Made by a program: the position numbers and the translations under genes. Positions 1 through 8,175 of a stretch of 64,000 bases of DNA are shown here, piece after piece; positions within the stretch are counted from its first letter, which is position 1, and every line of letters begins with the position of its first letter. Where the stretch lies: positions 1,364,001 through 1,428,000 of the forward strand of contig CP180022.1 in NCBI GenBank assembly GCA_047528285.1, written 5' to 3'. The notes beneath the pieces are model-generated. The model was not told the origin of the DNA and did not search any database. It saw only the letters and a program-made list of their open reading frames with translations. Source of the stretch: G047528285 sp047528285 (GTDB taxonomy: Bacteria; Pseudomonadota; Gammaproteobacteria; Enterobacterales; Enterobacteriaceae).

Positions 1-437
1 CACTGGCCTACATGGATTTACAGCCTGGCCTTTGTCTGACTGACGTGATGATTGATAAGGTTTTTATCGGATCTTGTACTAACGCTCGCATCGAAGATCT
101 GCGTGCAGGCGCCGCTATCGCTAGGGGCCGCCGCGTCGCTAATGGTGTGCAGGCAATCGTGGTTCCCGGATCTGGTCCCGTCAAAGCGCAAGCAGAATCT
201 GAGGGATTAGATAGAATTTTTCTTGACGCTGGTTTTGAATGGCGCTTACCAGGTTGTTCCATGTGCTTGGCAATGAACAATGATCGCTTGAATCCCGGGG
301 AACGCTGTGCTTCTACCAGCAACCGTAATTTTGAAGGCCGTCAGGGCCGCGGTGGCCGCACCCATCTGGTTAGTCCTGCGATGGCAGCGGCAGCGGCTGT
401 GGCCGGTCGTTTTTCTGATATTCGAGAATTAAATTAA
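1..437 (+). CDS. leuC: 3-isopropylmalate dehydratase large subunit, C-terminal part (cut by window start)
   Basis: LeuC with LeuD isomerises 2-isopropylmalate to 3-isopropylmalate in leucine synthesis and carries a 4Fe-4S cluster. Only about the last 145 residues are in the window; the reading frame is open to the edge (codons from base 3), so this is window truncation and not decay. The visible part contains the FIGSCTN segment and, further on, the LPGCSMCLAMN segment, which together supply the three cluster-ligand cysteines of the aconitase family, and the conserved tail around GRQGRGGRTHLVSPAMAAAA. It is nearly collinear with the enterobacterial protein. leuD follows after 24 bases in the same direction, the normal leuCD pair. 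leuA and leuB would lie upstream, outside the window. Confidence 0.97.
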   Translation, partial: LAYMDLQPGLCLTDVMIDKVFIGSCTNARIEDLRAGAAIARGRRVANGVQAIVVPGSGPVKAQAESEGLDRIFLDAGFEWRLPGCSMCLAMNNDRLNPGERCASTSNRNFEGRQGRGGRTHLVSPAMAAAAAVAGRFSDIRELN

Positions 438-461
438 TATAATGGGAGATACACAAGAGAG

Positions 462-1064
462 ATGGTTAAATTTACGCAACATACCGGCATTGTTGTGCCC
501 CTTGATGCTGCCAATGTCGATACTGATGCAATTATCCCTAAACAGTTTCTGCAGAAGATAAATCGTACCGGGTTTGGTAAGCATTTATTCAATGATTGGC
601 GCTTTTTGGATGATGCTGGAAAACAGCCAAATCTGGACTTTGTTTTGAATCAGCCGTTCTATCGCGGCGCTAGTATTTTGCTGGCGCGGGAAAACTTTGG
701 TTGCGGTTCTTCACGCGAGCACGCCCTATGGGCTTTGGTTGACTACGGGTTTCATGCAGTGATAGCGCCAAGCTTTGCCGATATTTTTTACAGCAACAGC
801 TTCAATAATCAGCTATTATCCATTACGCTTCCGGAAGATCATGTGAATTTTCTATTTTTAATGGTAGCAGCGCAGAAAGGGATGACTTTTACTGTGGATC
901 TGGAACGACAGCAGGTGAAGGCTGGCGATAAAGTTTATCCTTTCAAAATAGATATCTACCTTCGGAATTGTTTGATGAATGGTCTTGACAGTATCGGACT
1001 GACGCTGATGCATGAAGAAGCGATAAACCAATACGAAAATTGTCGGCCAACATTTCTAAACTAA
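462..1064 (+). CDS. leuD: 3-isopropylmalate dehydratase small subunit
   Basis: Small (swivel-domain) subunit of isopropylmalate isomerase, partner of LeuC in the cytosol. It has 200 residues, against 201 in E. coli. The substrate-recognition segment NFGCGSSREHA is at residues 78-88, and the N-terminal HTGIVVPLDAANVDTDAIIPKQFL block is intact. The start ATG lies in a purine-rich context (GAGAG directly before it), 24 bases after leuC, so the two are surely one transcript. Keeping leuCD in an otherwise eroded genome suggests that leucine synthesis is still under selection; that is inference because leuA and leuB are not visible. About 2.6 kb of non-coding DNA follows. Confidence 0.98.
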   Translation: MVKFTQHTGIVVPLDAANVDTDAIIPKQFLQKINRTGFGKHLFNDWRFLDDAGKQPNLDFVLNQPFYRGASILLARENFGCGSSREHALWALVDYGFHAVIAPSFADIFYSNSFNNQLLSITLPEDHVNFLFLMVAAQKGMTFTVDLERQQVKAGDKVYPFKIDIYLRNCLMNGLDSIGLTLMHEEAINQYENCRPTFLN

Positions 1065-1302
1065 CCCTTCCTGGAAAGATTAAAGATTCATACGATCAAA
1101 ATCGTACCCGGTGGTTGCGTCCGCCAGTTCTTGCTCTGCGAATATTAAATTAAATCTAAAACATTTACACAGAACAGACACAAATATTCAGATAATATCC
1201 ATGGAATATCTTGAACTAAAAATGGATGTTTTAAACTAGTGATTTTCGATTGCAATAACTAATTTTTCTCTATGAATTATACCTACGGTAGATTAGTGAG
1301 TG

Positions 1303-1480
1303 GATTTATTTTCTTTTTTTTACCATTGTATGGTAAAAGTTTGGTGTATCGTAAGAGTGATACAGCAGATGGTTTTCTGATTTTTTTTGGATCTAGTTAA
1401 TTTAATTTGGAAAACTTTATAAGTCAGTGGTTTTGTTAAAAAACTAATTGTTACTGATAATTACATGCGTTTCGCTTATC
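1303..1480 (+). repeat. Inverted duplication, left copy (coding-derived relic)
   Basis: This segment pairs with the reverse complement of 2030-2205. The best block is 1324-1366 against 2141-2183: 38 of 43 bases agree by hand count. A second block, 1450-1471 against 2036-2058, shares TACTGATAATTACATG. The distance between blocks is 84 bases here and 83 in the other copy, so the two copies are collinear. Translation of the best block gives YGKSLVYRKSDTAD here and YGNSFVYRKSDTAD in the other copy, and TDNYM follows in both. The product is unknown. Confidence 0.7.
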
Positions 1481-1525
1481 CGTTGAGAAAACGGTGCTGA
1501 GGGCAGAATTTTCTATTCATCTTTT

Positions 1526-1552
1526 GATTTGTTGAATAAATTGAACTTTGAG
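1526..1552. mobile_element. Possible insertion-sequence end (IS5 family, IS903-like), remnant
   Basis: The string TTTGTTGAATAAATTGAAC resembles the terminal inverted repeat that I recall for IS903-type elements, which begins close to GGCTTTGTTGAATAAATC. Similar but weaker strings occur at 24709-24727 and 42038-42056. No transposase and no matching opposite end were found, so at best this is a footprint. The similarity is from memory, not from a search. Confidence 0.3.
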
Positions 1553-2029
1553 ATAATTATTTTAGATCAAATTACTACTTTTATTTCAATATATAAGATC
1601 TTAAAGCATTAGAAAAAGCTTTAAATTGCTAACGTTTTTACTCCCATCCCTAAAACAGTGTAGTTTTTATGATTTTGGATAGATGAGTAACCATTTTTCT
1701 GAATGGTCGAAAAGAACATCACCTAAACATTATGGATTACTTGTTTCATTACAACAATATGCTTATGACCATATTGTTGATGTCAAAACATGCGTTTAAT
1801 CTTCCTCTATTACAACCAAATAGAATTTTGTTGACTCAATTTTTAAAGTGATGAGAGGAATGTAGCATTATCTAGGCTATTCATTAAGCACTATGAAAGC
1901 AATAACATTTAATTTTAGCATGATAAGGCTAATTTAAAATGAAATAATCCGTTGGATTATTAATGGTTCCGGTTTTCAATCTTTGGCGAAAGCAAATCGA
2001 AAATATGCTAGAGACGGAGCGTAAATAAA

Positions 2030-2205
2030 TACAGAGAACACATGTAATTATCAGTACCGATGAATTTTTCAATAGGATTACTGACTGGAGGGTTTACTTG
2101 ATTTAATCAAATTTATTTACCGACAATTTTAGTAACATCAGCTGTATCGCTCTTACGATACACGAAACTGTTGCCATACTATGATGAAAAAGAAAATAAA
2201 GCTAT
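2030..2205 (-). repeat. Inverted duplication, right copy (coding-derived relic)
   Basis: Reverse-complement partner of 1303-1480. On the minus strand it reads YGNSFVYRKSDTADVTKIVGK before a stop, and after a gap and frame change PPVSNPIEKFIGTDNYM. The two copies differ mostly by substitutions, with a 2-base indel in the T/A-rich flank. They look like two old copies of one gene or mobile element, both dead. Confidence 0.7.
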
Positions 2206-3260
2206 TTTTCATCATTACGAAATAGTAGATACTATACGCGCTATTTTTTCTCGGAATCGAGTAACGCTTATGATTGCTTAGTTCTAGCTAATTCATGAAA
2301 GAATAACTCTACGGCATGAAGTTTCCTTTAAGAAATAGCGGAAGCATGAATGAAAGTTTTAATTGAATAGATTTCTGGTGTAAGAGAAATTCTTTTACGA
2401 GAATAAGTGCTTTTATGACTAGTGCTATCATTGCTTATATGGAAGAAATATCTAGCGTAAGATTACAGTGTTTCTGGTATAAAAGTAGTATTAGTATCTA
2501 AAATTGAGATACAAAAGACAAAAATGAATTTTATATAAATTTTATGCAAAAAACCAACAGTTGTGTTTTGAAAAATATAAAACATGGTAGTTGACAGCCG
2601 GTAAAAATAAGAGATAAATGCATAAAATAAATATCATTGGCTCGGTTATTTTAAATAAAATTTGGTGGCACTTGCGCGGATAAGAATTTTTAAATTTTAG
2701 ACTGTAACTGTTAGCGATTTTAATCAAAAAATGACAGGTATACTCTATCTTACAGTATAGATTCATTTCATATCCATGAAACAATTAATCATGATAATAT
2801 GATTCGATTTATAAAAATAAAGCAAAGTAAGAATCTATTTTTAATGGTACTTATCAAACATAAATAGTGCATTTATATCAGAATATACCATGAAAGAACT
2901 AATCTAGATAACAAGAGTTTTTCTTGTCTTTCCTTCTTATTAAGGTGTAGATATCTATTCTATTTTCGGGTGATAGGTCCGTATTCGTCTGTAGCTACTC
3001 TAACAAGTAGCTCAATAAACCGGGAATTTTAAATAATCAGTATTATAGACTGATTTCTCTTCTGTAAAGTTATATAACCCTATGTGAGCGAAGATAATTT
3101 TTGTTTTTAACGGGCAGGAAAAATTTAGCTGTTACTTTACCAGCTTGTTCTTTGATAGATATAGCGATTGGTCTATATCAATCCTACTTTTCTTAAAATC
3201 AAAGAGGTGAAAATTTGTATGACCTTATCGATCAGCAGGATAAAGCATAATTATAGATAA

Positions 3261-3452
3261 TTATGTCATCCTTATGGGCGCAGTGGGTAAATGATTAAGA
3301 TCTTCAGCATCATGGCGCACAATCATACCATCCGTTTTCACCTTTTTATTAAAAAAATAACTAATAAACCAATTGATATTATACGCCTTGCGTATGGCGT
3401 GTATTTCGTGCAGCGAATGCAAGCGCTTACTTGTAGAAATACCCGGTACAAG
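3261..3452 (-). pseudogene. Unrecognised open frame without start codon, likely relic
   Basis: A 63-codon open frame on the minus strand without an ATG at its head. It is less AT-biased than its surroundings and contains peptides such as KRLHSLHEIHAIRKAYNI and TDGMIVRHDAEDLNHLPTAP. I cannot assign a family. The composition suggests a fragment of a former gene rather than random DNA. No ribosome binding site was identified. Confidence 0.3.
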
Positions 3453-3696
3453 CTATAATATTTTTATCTTCATGTGCTGAAGAGTTATCTATTCTTTTAC
3501 GAAAACCCAGAGAAAAGGAGCATGGACCTTATTTTAGATGTTATAGAATTCTATAAGAAAAACAAATATTGACTATATGTTTAAGTTTTTTCTATCGGTG
3601 ATAGAACGTTAGTTGTCAGATTAATCGATAAGTTTGCCTTCTTATCTATAGATAGGCTAGTGTATTTTTTTATTTTTTAATAATAAGAAGGTTTTG

Positions 3697-4971
3697 ATGG
3701 CCATTCTTAATATAATACAACAATTGCAAGAGCGCGGTCTGATTGCTCAGGTCACGGACCGGAAGGCGTTGGCTAAGATGTTATCGGAAGGACCGATAAC
3801 TGTGTATTGTGGTTTCGATCCCACCGCAGACAGCTTGCATTTGGGACATCTTGTGCCATTATTATGCCTCAAACGATTTCAATTGGCTGGCCATCGTCCT
3901 GTGGTTCTGGTGGGAGGAGCTACCGCTCTTATTGGTGATCCAAGTTTTAAAACAGAAGAGCGCAATCTTAATACTACAGATACTCTTCAAAAATGGGTAG
4001 AAATAATTAAAAACCAGATGTTGCTTTTTCTTGACTTTGAGTGTCAGGATAATAATGCCCTTATTATTAATAACTCTGAGTGGTTTGATTCGATAAATAT
4101 TTTAACATTTTTGCGTGATATCGGTAAGCATTTTTCTGTTAATCACATGATTAAAAAAGAAGCTGTAAAGCAGCGGTTAAGTCGCGATGATGGCGGTATA
4201 ACCTTCACCGAATTTTCTTATACTCTTTTGCAAGGTTACGATTTTGCTTTTCTAAATAAAAAGTACGGTGTGGAGCTTCAGATTGGTGGCTCTGACCAAT
4301 GGGGGAACATCACCACGGGTATCGATTTAACGCGCCGCTTGCATCAGAATCGGGTACATGGTTTGACGCTGCCGCTTATCACTAAAGCGGATGGCACAAA
4401 ATTTGGTAAATCCGAGAGTGGTGCAGTGTGGCTTGATCCCAGAAAAACTAGCCCCTACAAATTCTATCAGTTTTGGCTCAATACCGCAGATAGTGACGTG
4501 TATAGTTTCCTGAAATTATTTACATTTATAGATATTGCAGCTATCGAGACGTTAAAAAAAGAGGATTGTTCTAGAGATAAAGCACCGAGTGCCAAGTATA
4601 TTCTGGCGGAAGAGGTAACCCGTATGGTGCATGGTGAAGAAGGATTGTCCATAGCGAAACGCATTACCGCCAGTTTATTCAAAGGGGTGTTGGCAAACTT
4701 GACCGAGAATGATTTTGCTCAATTAGCTCAAGACGGTATGCCTACAGTAACCATTAATCACGGTATGAATTTACAGCAAGCACTGCTGGCAGCGGCGCTG
4801 GCTCCATCTTGTGGGCAGGCACGTACCCTAATAAGCTCTAATGCTGTGGCAGTGAATTGTAAAAAGCAAGGATCGACAAACTATATCTTCAAGGATAACG
4901 ACAAATTTTTTGGTCGTTATACCGTGTTGCGTCGAGGTAAAAAAAACCACTGTCTACTCAATTGGCAATAG
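3697..4971 (+). CDS. tyrS: Tyrosyl-tRNA synthetase
   Basis: Class I aminoacyl-tRNA synthetase charging tRNA-Tyr with tyrosine in the cytosol. From the ATG at 3697 it has 424 residues, identical in length to E. coli TyrS; an in-frame TTG at 3694 sits directly before and is not needed. The AAGAAGG at 3685-3691 is the ribosome binding site. Visible signatures: YCGFDPTADSLHLGH with the HIGH-type HLGH at residues 48-51, GGSDQWGN in the tyrosine pocket, and ADGTKFGKS as the KMSKS-type loop near residue 234. The C-terminal S4-like RNA-binding domain (GQARTLISSNAVAVN) is complete. pdxY follows in the same direction after about 80 bases, as in E. coli. Confidence 0.98.
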   Translation: MAILNIIQQLQERGLIAQVTDRKALAKMLSEGPITVYCGFDPTADSLHLGHLVPLLCLKRFQLAGHRPVVLVGGATALIGDPSFKTEERNLNTTDTLQKWVEIIKNQMLLFLDFECQDNNALIINNSEWFDSINILTFLRDIGKHFSVNHMIKKEAVKQRLSRDDGGITFTEFSYTLLQGYDFAFLNKKYGVELQIGGSDQWGNITTGIDLTRRLHQNRVHGLTLPLITKADGTKFGKSESGAVWLDPRKTSPYKFYQFWLNTADSDVYSFLKLFTFIDIAAIETLKKEDCSRDKAPSAKYILAEEVTRMVHGEEGLSIAKRITASLFKGVLANLTENDFAQLAQDGMPTVTINHGMNLQQALLAAALAPSCGQARTLISSNAVAVNCKKQGSTNYIFKDNDKFFGRYTVLRRGKKNHCLLNWQ

Positions 4972-5051
4972 CGAAATTTTTGTTGAGAGGTTTCTAGCCT
5001 TTTTCTTATACATGATGGGTTTAAGCTGAAGATGTGTAAGGCAATTTTTTG

Positions 5052-5954
5052 ATGAAGAATATTCTCTCTATCCAATCTCACGTTGTTTATGGTCATGCAG
5101 GCAATAGTTCTGCAGTGTTTCCCATGCGTCGAATGGGACTTAATGTTTGGCCACTAAATACCGTTCAGTTTTCCAACCACACACAGTATGGCCAATGGAC
5201 TGGCTGTGTGATGCCAGCAACGCACTTGACCGAAATTGTGAAAGGAATTGCGGCAATAGATGGTTTAAAATATTGTGATGCGGTGCTGAGTGGCTATATA
5301 GGCGCTCCGGAACAGGGGGAGCATATATTGGAAATCGTCAAGCAGGTCAAGCAAGCTAACCCCGCCGCTGTTTATCTATTAGATCCGGTGATGGGTGATC
5401 CAAGCAAAGGATGTATCGTCGCGCCGGGTGTGGCAGAATTCTATTGCGAAGCTGGAATATCAAGCGCCGATATCATTACACCGAATTTGTTTGAGCTAGA
5501 GCAGCTCAGTGGACGATGTGTAAGCTCAGTGGATGAAGCGGTCTTGACTGCCCGTGGGCTTATCCAGCGTGGACCTTACATGGTTCTGGTAAAACATCTC
5601 AGCTATGCTGGTTGTGATCCAAAAAGTTTTGAGATGTTATTGGTAACCCTTGATCAGGTCTGGCATACTCGACGACCGTTAGTGGATTTTGGCGCCCGAC
5701 AGCCAGTAGGGGTGGGTGATCTCACCAGTGGCTTGTTGTTGGTAAATATGCTGAAGGGATTAAGCGTGCAGAAAGCACTTGAACATGTCACTGCAGCGGT
5801 ATATGAGGTTATAAAAAAGACTAAAGAGAACGAAAAATATGAATTGCAGGTGGTATTGGCACAAGACCAGATTGTATTACCGCAACATCATTTCCCAGCG
5901 ACGTCGATTTCGCCGATATTGCATCCAATTCCAAAGCAAAAACATGAAAGTTAA
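5052..5954 (+). CDS. pdxY: Pyridoxal/pyridoxine kinase PdxY
   Basis: Phosphorylates pyridoxal with ATP to make pyridoxal 5'-phosphate, the cofactor needed by SufS and the alanine racemase in this window. It is a ribokinase-superfamily protein. Substrate-site residues are in the N-terminal SIQSHVVYGHAGNS block, DPVMGDPSKGC lies at 111-121, and the anion-hole/catalytic GVGD is at 220-223. I use the ATG at 5052; a TTG directly before it gives the MM start seen in E. coli. It has 300 residues against 287 in E. coli: about 13 extra residues trail after the normal end, probably stop-codon loss. It probably shares a transcript with tyrS. A T-rich tail follows but no clear hairpin. Confidence 0.96.
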   Translation: MKNILSIQSHVVYGHAGNSSAVFPMRRMGLNVWPLNTVQFSNHTQYGQWTGCVMPATHLTEIVKGIAAIDGLKYCDAVLSGYIGAPEQGEHILEIVKQVKQANPAAVYLLDPVMGDPSKGCIVAPGVAEFYCEAGISSADIITPNLFELEQLSGRCVSSVDEAVLTARGLIQRGPYMVLVKHLSYAGCDPKSFEMLLVTLDQVWHTRRPLVDFGARQPVGVGDLTSGLLLVNMLKGLSVQKALEHVTAAVYEVIKKTKENEKYELQVVLAQDQIVLPQHHFPATSISPILHPIPKQKHES

Positions 5955-6936
5955 AAAAATAACTTAATGTTTTTTATTTTTTATTGTTTTTATTTTCTTT
6001 TTTTAAAGATAAATAATCTTTACAGCGCGTAAGCTATGGTGATTTAGATGTTTGCTAGACTGAATCACAGTTAAAATTCTTTTTTTAGATTTTTGTATGG
6101 AGAAGAGAAACCCATGTTTTGCATGCCTCTTTTATGAAGGCATTTGGATTATTTATTGTCTATTTATTTATGATTTATATTCGTTTGATATTCTTTTTAG
6201 TCATATATAAACCTATTTTTTGTGTAACCTTTATAATTTTATATGTATCAATCATGTAAATTATTCTAAATTAGATTAATTGCATTAGGAATTTCTGGGG
6301 TGTTTATTTGTTGTTGTCAAAAAAACCGAAATTCAAGTGTCTTTTCTTTTGCTGTTTTAAGAATATAATAACTGATCAACGATAATCAGTTGTACTGGAT
6401 AAGTAGGCTGTTTTTGTCTATCCACAGAAAATAATTACTTTATCATTTGAGTCTAGATTATCTGAAATTTGCTAAGCGTATTTTTTAAATACATAAGAAC
6501 TTAGCATCCCTTGTAACTTACAACTATTTCATGTCGTTTTGAGCGTCTAGATTGCAAAAACGTAGCTGATTTTTTTAAAAAATCGGCTAGAGATATCATG
6601 TTACTTAGTTTGATACGGTGTCTCCATATCATCGCATTTTCATTGGTTATAGCGTAAGCGCGGAACGGGTGTATATTATTCAACCTTTGAAAAGCAATGA
6701 TTGGTTTTATTTAAAATACTACGCAGTATTTCTCTAAAAGAGACCATTTTATTTTAAATACTTTTAATCAACGCCATGAGAATTAGAAAACGATAAATAT
6801 CGTTTCAAACCAAATATTGAGTTGGGATTTTTGGTGATTTGTCTGAATATTTGTCCGCATGTATAATGCGATGTTTTTGGATTTTAGCGACAATGTCGCT
6901 AGGAAGGAGCCACCCTCTAGCCTGGATTAATTAATT
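5955..6936. other. Non-coding AT-rich stretch
   Basis: About 1 kb between pdxY and the convergent mntH. I see no gene or recognisable relic. A perfect short inverted repeat (AGCGACA-A-TGTCGCT, 6886-6900) lies just behind mntH but has no T-run on the mntH strand. Confidence 0.6.
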
Positions 6937-8175
6937 CTATTTCCCCAAGGCTGTGCCGATTAGTAAGTAGATATTTAGTGCGACAACTATCGCCACGATA
7001 AGCCATCCTAAGATTTTAATAAAAAAATTATTTACTAATTCATTCATCAATAAGCGATTGCTGGTAAAAACTAGCAATGGTACTAGCGCTAGTGCTATGC
7101 CAAAACTGAGTAATACCTGACTCATCACAAGAATGCTTGTTGGATCTAATTCCAAAAAAATGACAACAAACGACGGCAGCATAGTTATCACTCGCCGCAA
7201 AAGTAATGGGATATGGAAATGCACAAATCCTTGCATGACCACCTGTCCAGCCATTGTTCCGACAATTGTAGAGGATAGCCCCGCTGCAACTAGACTCAAG
7301 CCAAAGACTATGGCAGCAGTATGGTTGAGCAACGGTGTAAGCGTTAGGTAAGCTTCATCTAAATCGGTAATCCCAGTATGTCCGGTAAAATGGAATGCCG
7401 CCGCTGCGGTTGCCATCACTGCAAGATTGACAAACCCTGCGATGGTCATAGCGAGAGTTACGTCCAGTTTAGTGGAAGAGTAACGGTCTGCGCGATTTCT
7501 CCCGCGGGAGTTCTGAGTAAGCGAAGAGTGTAAATAAATCACGTGTGGCATGATAGTGGCACCCAACACTCCCGCAGCCAAAAAAACTGCGTCGCTATTG
7601 GGCAACGTTGGCAAAAGCATGCCAATAGCCAATTCTTTTATTTCTGGCTTGGAATAAAACAGTTCCGCTATATAAGCAGCAGCGACAAATAGCAGCAGTC
7701 CGCCTATCACTATTTCTAATGGTTTTTGTCCGCGATTCTGCACCATTAAAATTAAAAAAGTAAAAATGCCGGTAATTATCGCGCCTACTAGCAATGAGAC
7801 ACCTAGTAGCATTTTAAATCCGATAGCAGCACCGATAAATTCCGCTAAATCGGTAGCCATCGCAATAATTTCTGCCTGAACCCAATAAGCCCAAACTGCG
7901 GATCGAGGAAACCGATCGCGGATATGTTCAGCTAAATTTTTTCCGGTGGCGATACCCAATTTTGCAGAGAGAAGCTGAATTAGCATCGCCATGATATTGG
8001 CCCATACGACCACCCACATCAATCGGTAGCCAAAACCAGCCCCGGCTTGGATATTCGTGGCGAAATTCCCTGGATCAATATAGCTAATAGCGGCAATGAA
8101 TGCCGGCCCAAGTAAAGAAAGTTTTATTTTACTTACAACGTAATTGGTATTTTTCAAAGCACGGCAGTCTAGCAT
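6937..8175 (-). CDS. mntH: Mn(2+)/H(+) symporter, NRAMP family
   Basis: Inner-membrane proton-coupled importer of manganese (also Fe2+ and other divalent metals). From the ATG at 8175 it has 412 residues, exactly the E. coli length; GAGG eight bases upstream supports this start over a TTG at 8193. The NRAMP metal-site motif DPGN is at residues 34-37 and the second-half motif ATIMPHVIYLHS is near residue 210. Eleven hydrophobic helices can be followed by eye, with the conserved GQKPLE and GLSSTIVGTMAGQVVMQGF loops. It stands alone, with relic DNA on both sides. I did not find a convincing MntR or Fur operator upstream. Retention fits a need for metal uptake inside host cells (inference). Confidence 0.97.
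   Translation of the reverse strand: MLDCRALKNTNYVVSKIKLSLLGPAFIAAISYIDPGNFATNIQAGAGFGYRLMWVVVWANIMAMLIQLLSAKLGIATGKNLAEHIRDRFPRSAVWAYWVQAEIIAMATDLAEFIGAAIGFKMLLGVSLLVGAIITGIFTFLILMVQNRGQKPLEIVIGGLLLFVAAAYIAELFYSKPEIKELAIGMLLPTLPNSDAVFLAAGVLGATIMPHVIYLHSSLTQNSRGRNRADRYSSTKLDVTLAMTIAGFVNLAVMATAAAAFHFTGHTGITDLDEAYLTLTPLLNHTAAIVFGLSLVAAGLSSTIVGTMAGQVVMQGFVHFHIPLLLRRVITMLPSFVVIFLELDPTSILVMSQVLLSFGIALALVPLLVFTSNRLLMNELVNNFFIKILGWLIVAIVVALNIYLLIGTALGK

Larger units (their letters stand above)
1065..3696. other. Relic intergenic DNA, 2.6 kb
   Basis: No intact gene. The stretch is AT-rich with many stops in all frames. It holds a diverged inverted duplication (about 1303-1480 against 2030-2205), a sequence resembling an IS5/IS903-type insertion-sequence end at 1526-1552, and a 63-codon open frame on the minus strand (3261-3452). 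pdxH, which precedes tyrS in many Enterobacterales, is not recognisable. Small hairpins (for example TACGAT/ATCGTA at about 1092-1107) lack a T-run and are not called terminators. Confidence 0.6.

Noticed and set aside
1092..1107. TACGAT/ATCGTA hairpin behind leuD as the leu operon terminator
   Set aside because: Six base pairs followed by CCCGG and no T-run.
6886..6900. Perfect AGCGACA-A-TGTCGCT inverted repeat behind mntH as a terminator
   Set aside because: No T-run on the mntH strand, only AAAATCC; the stem is 7 bp. It is recorded as a small hairpin within the gap.
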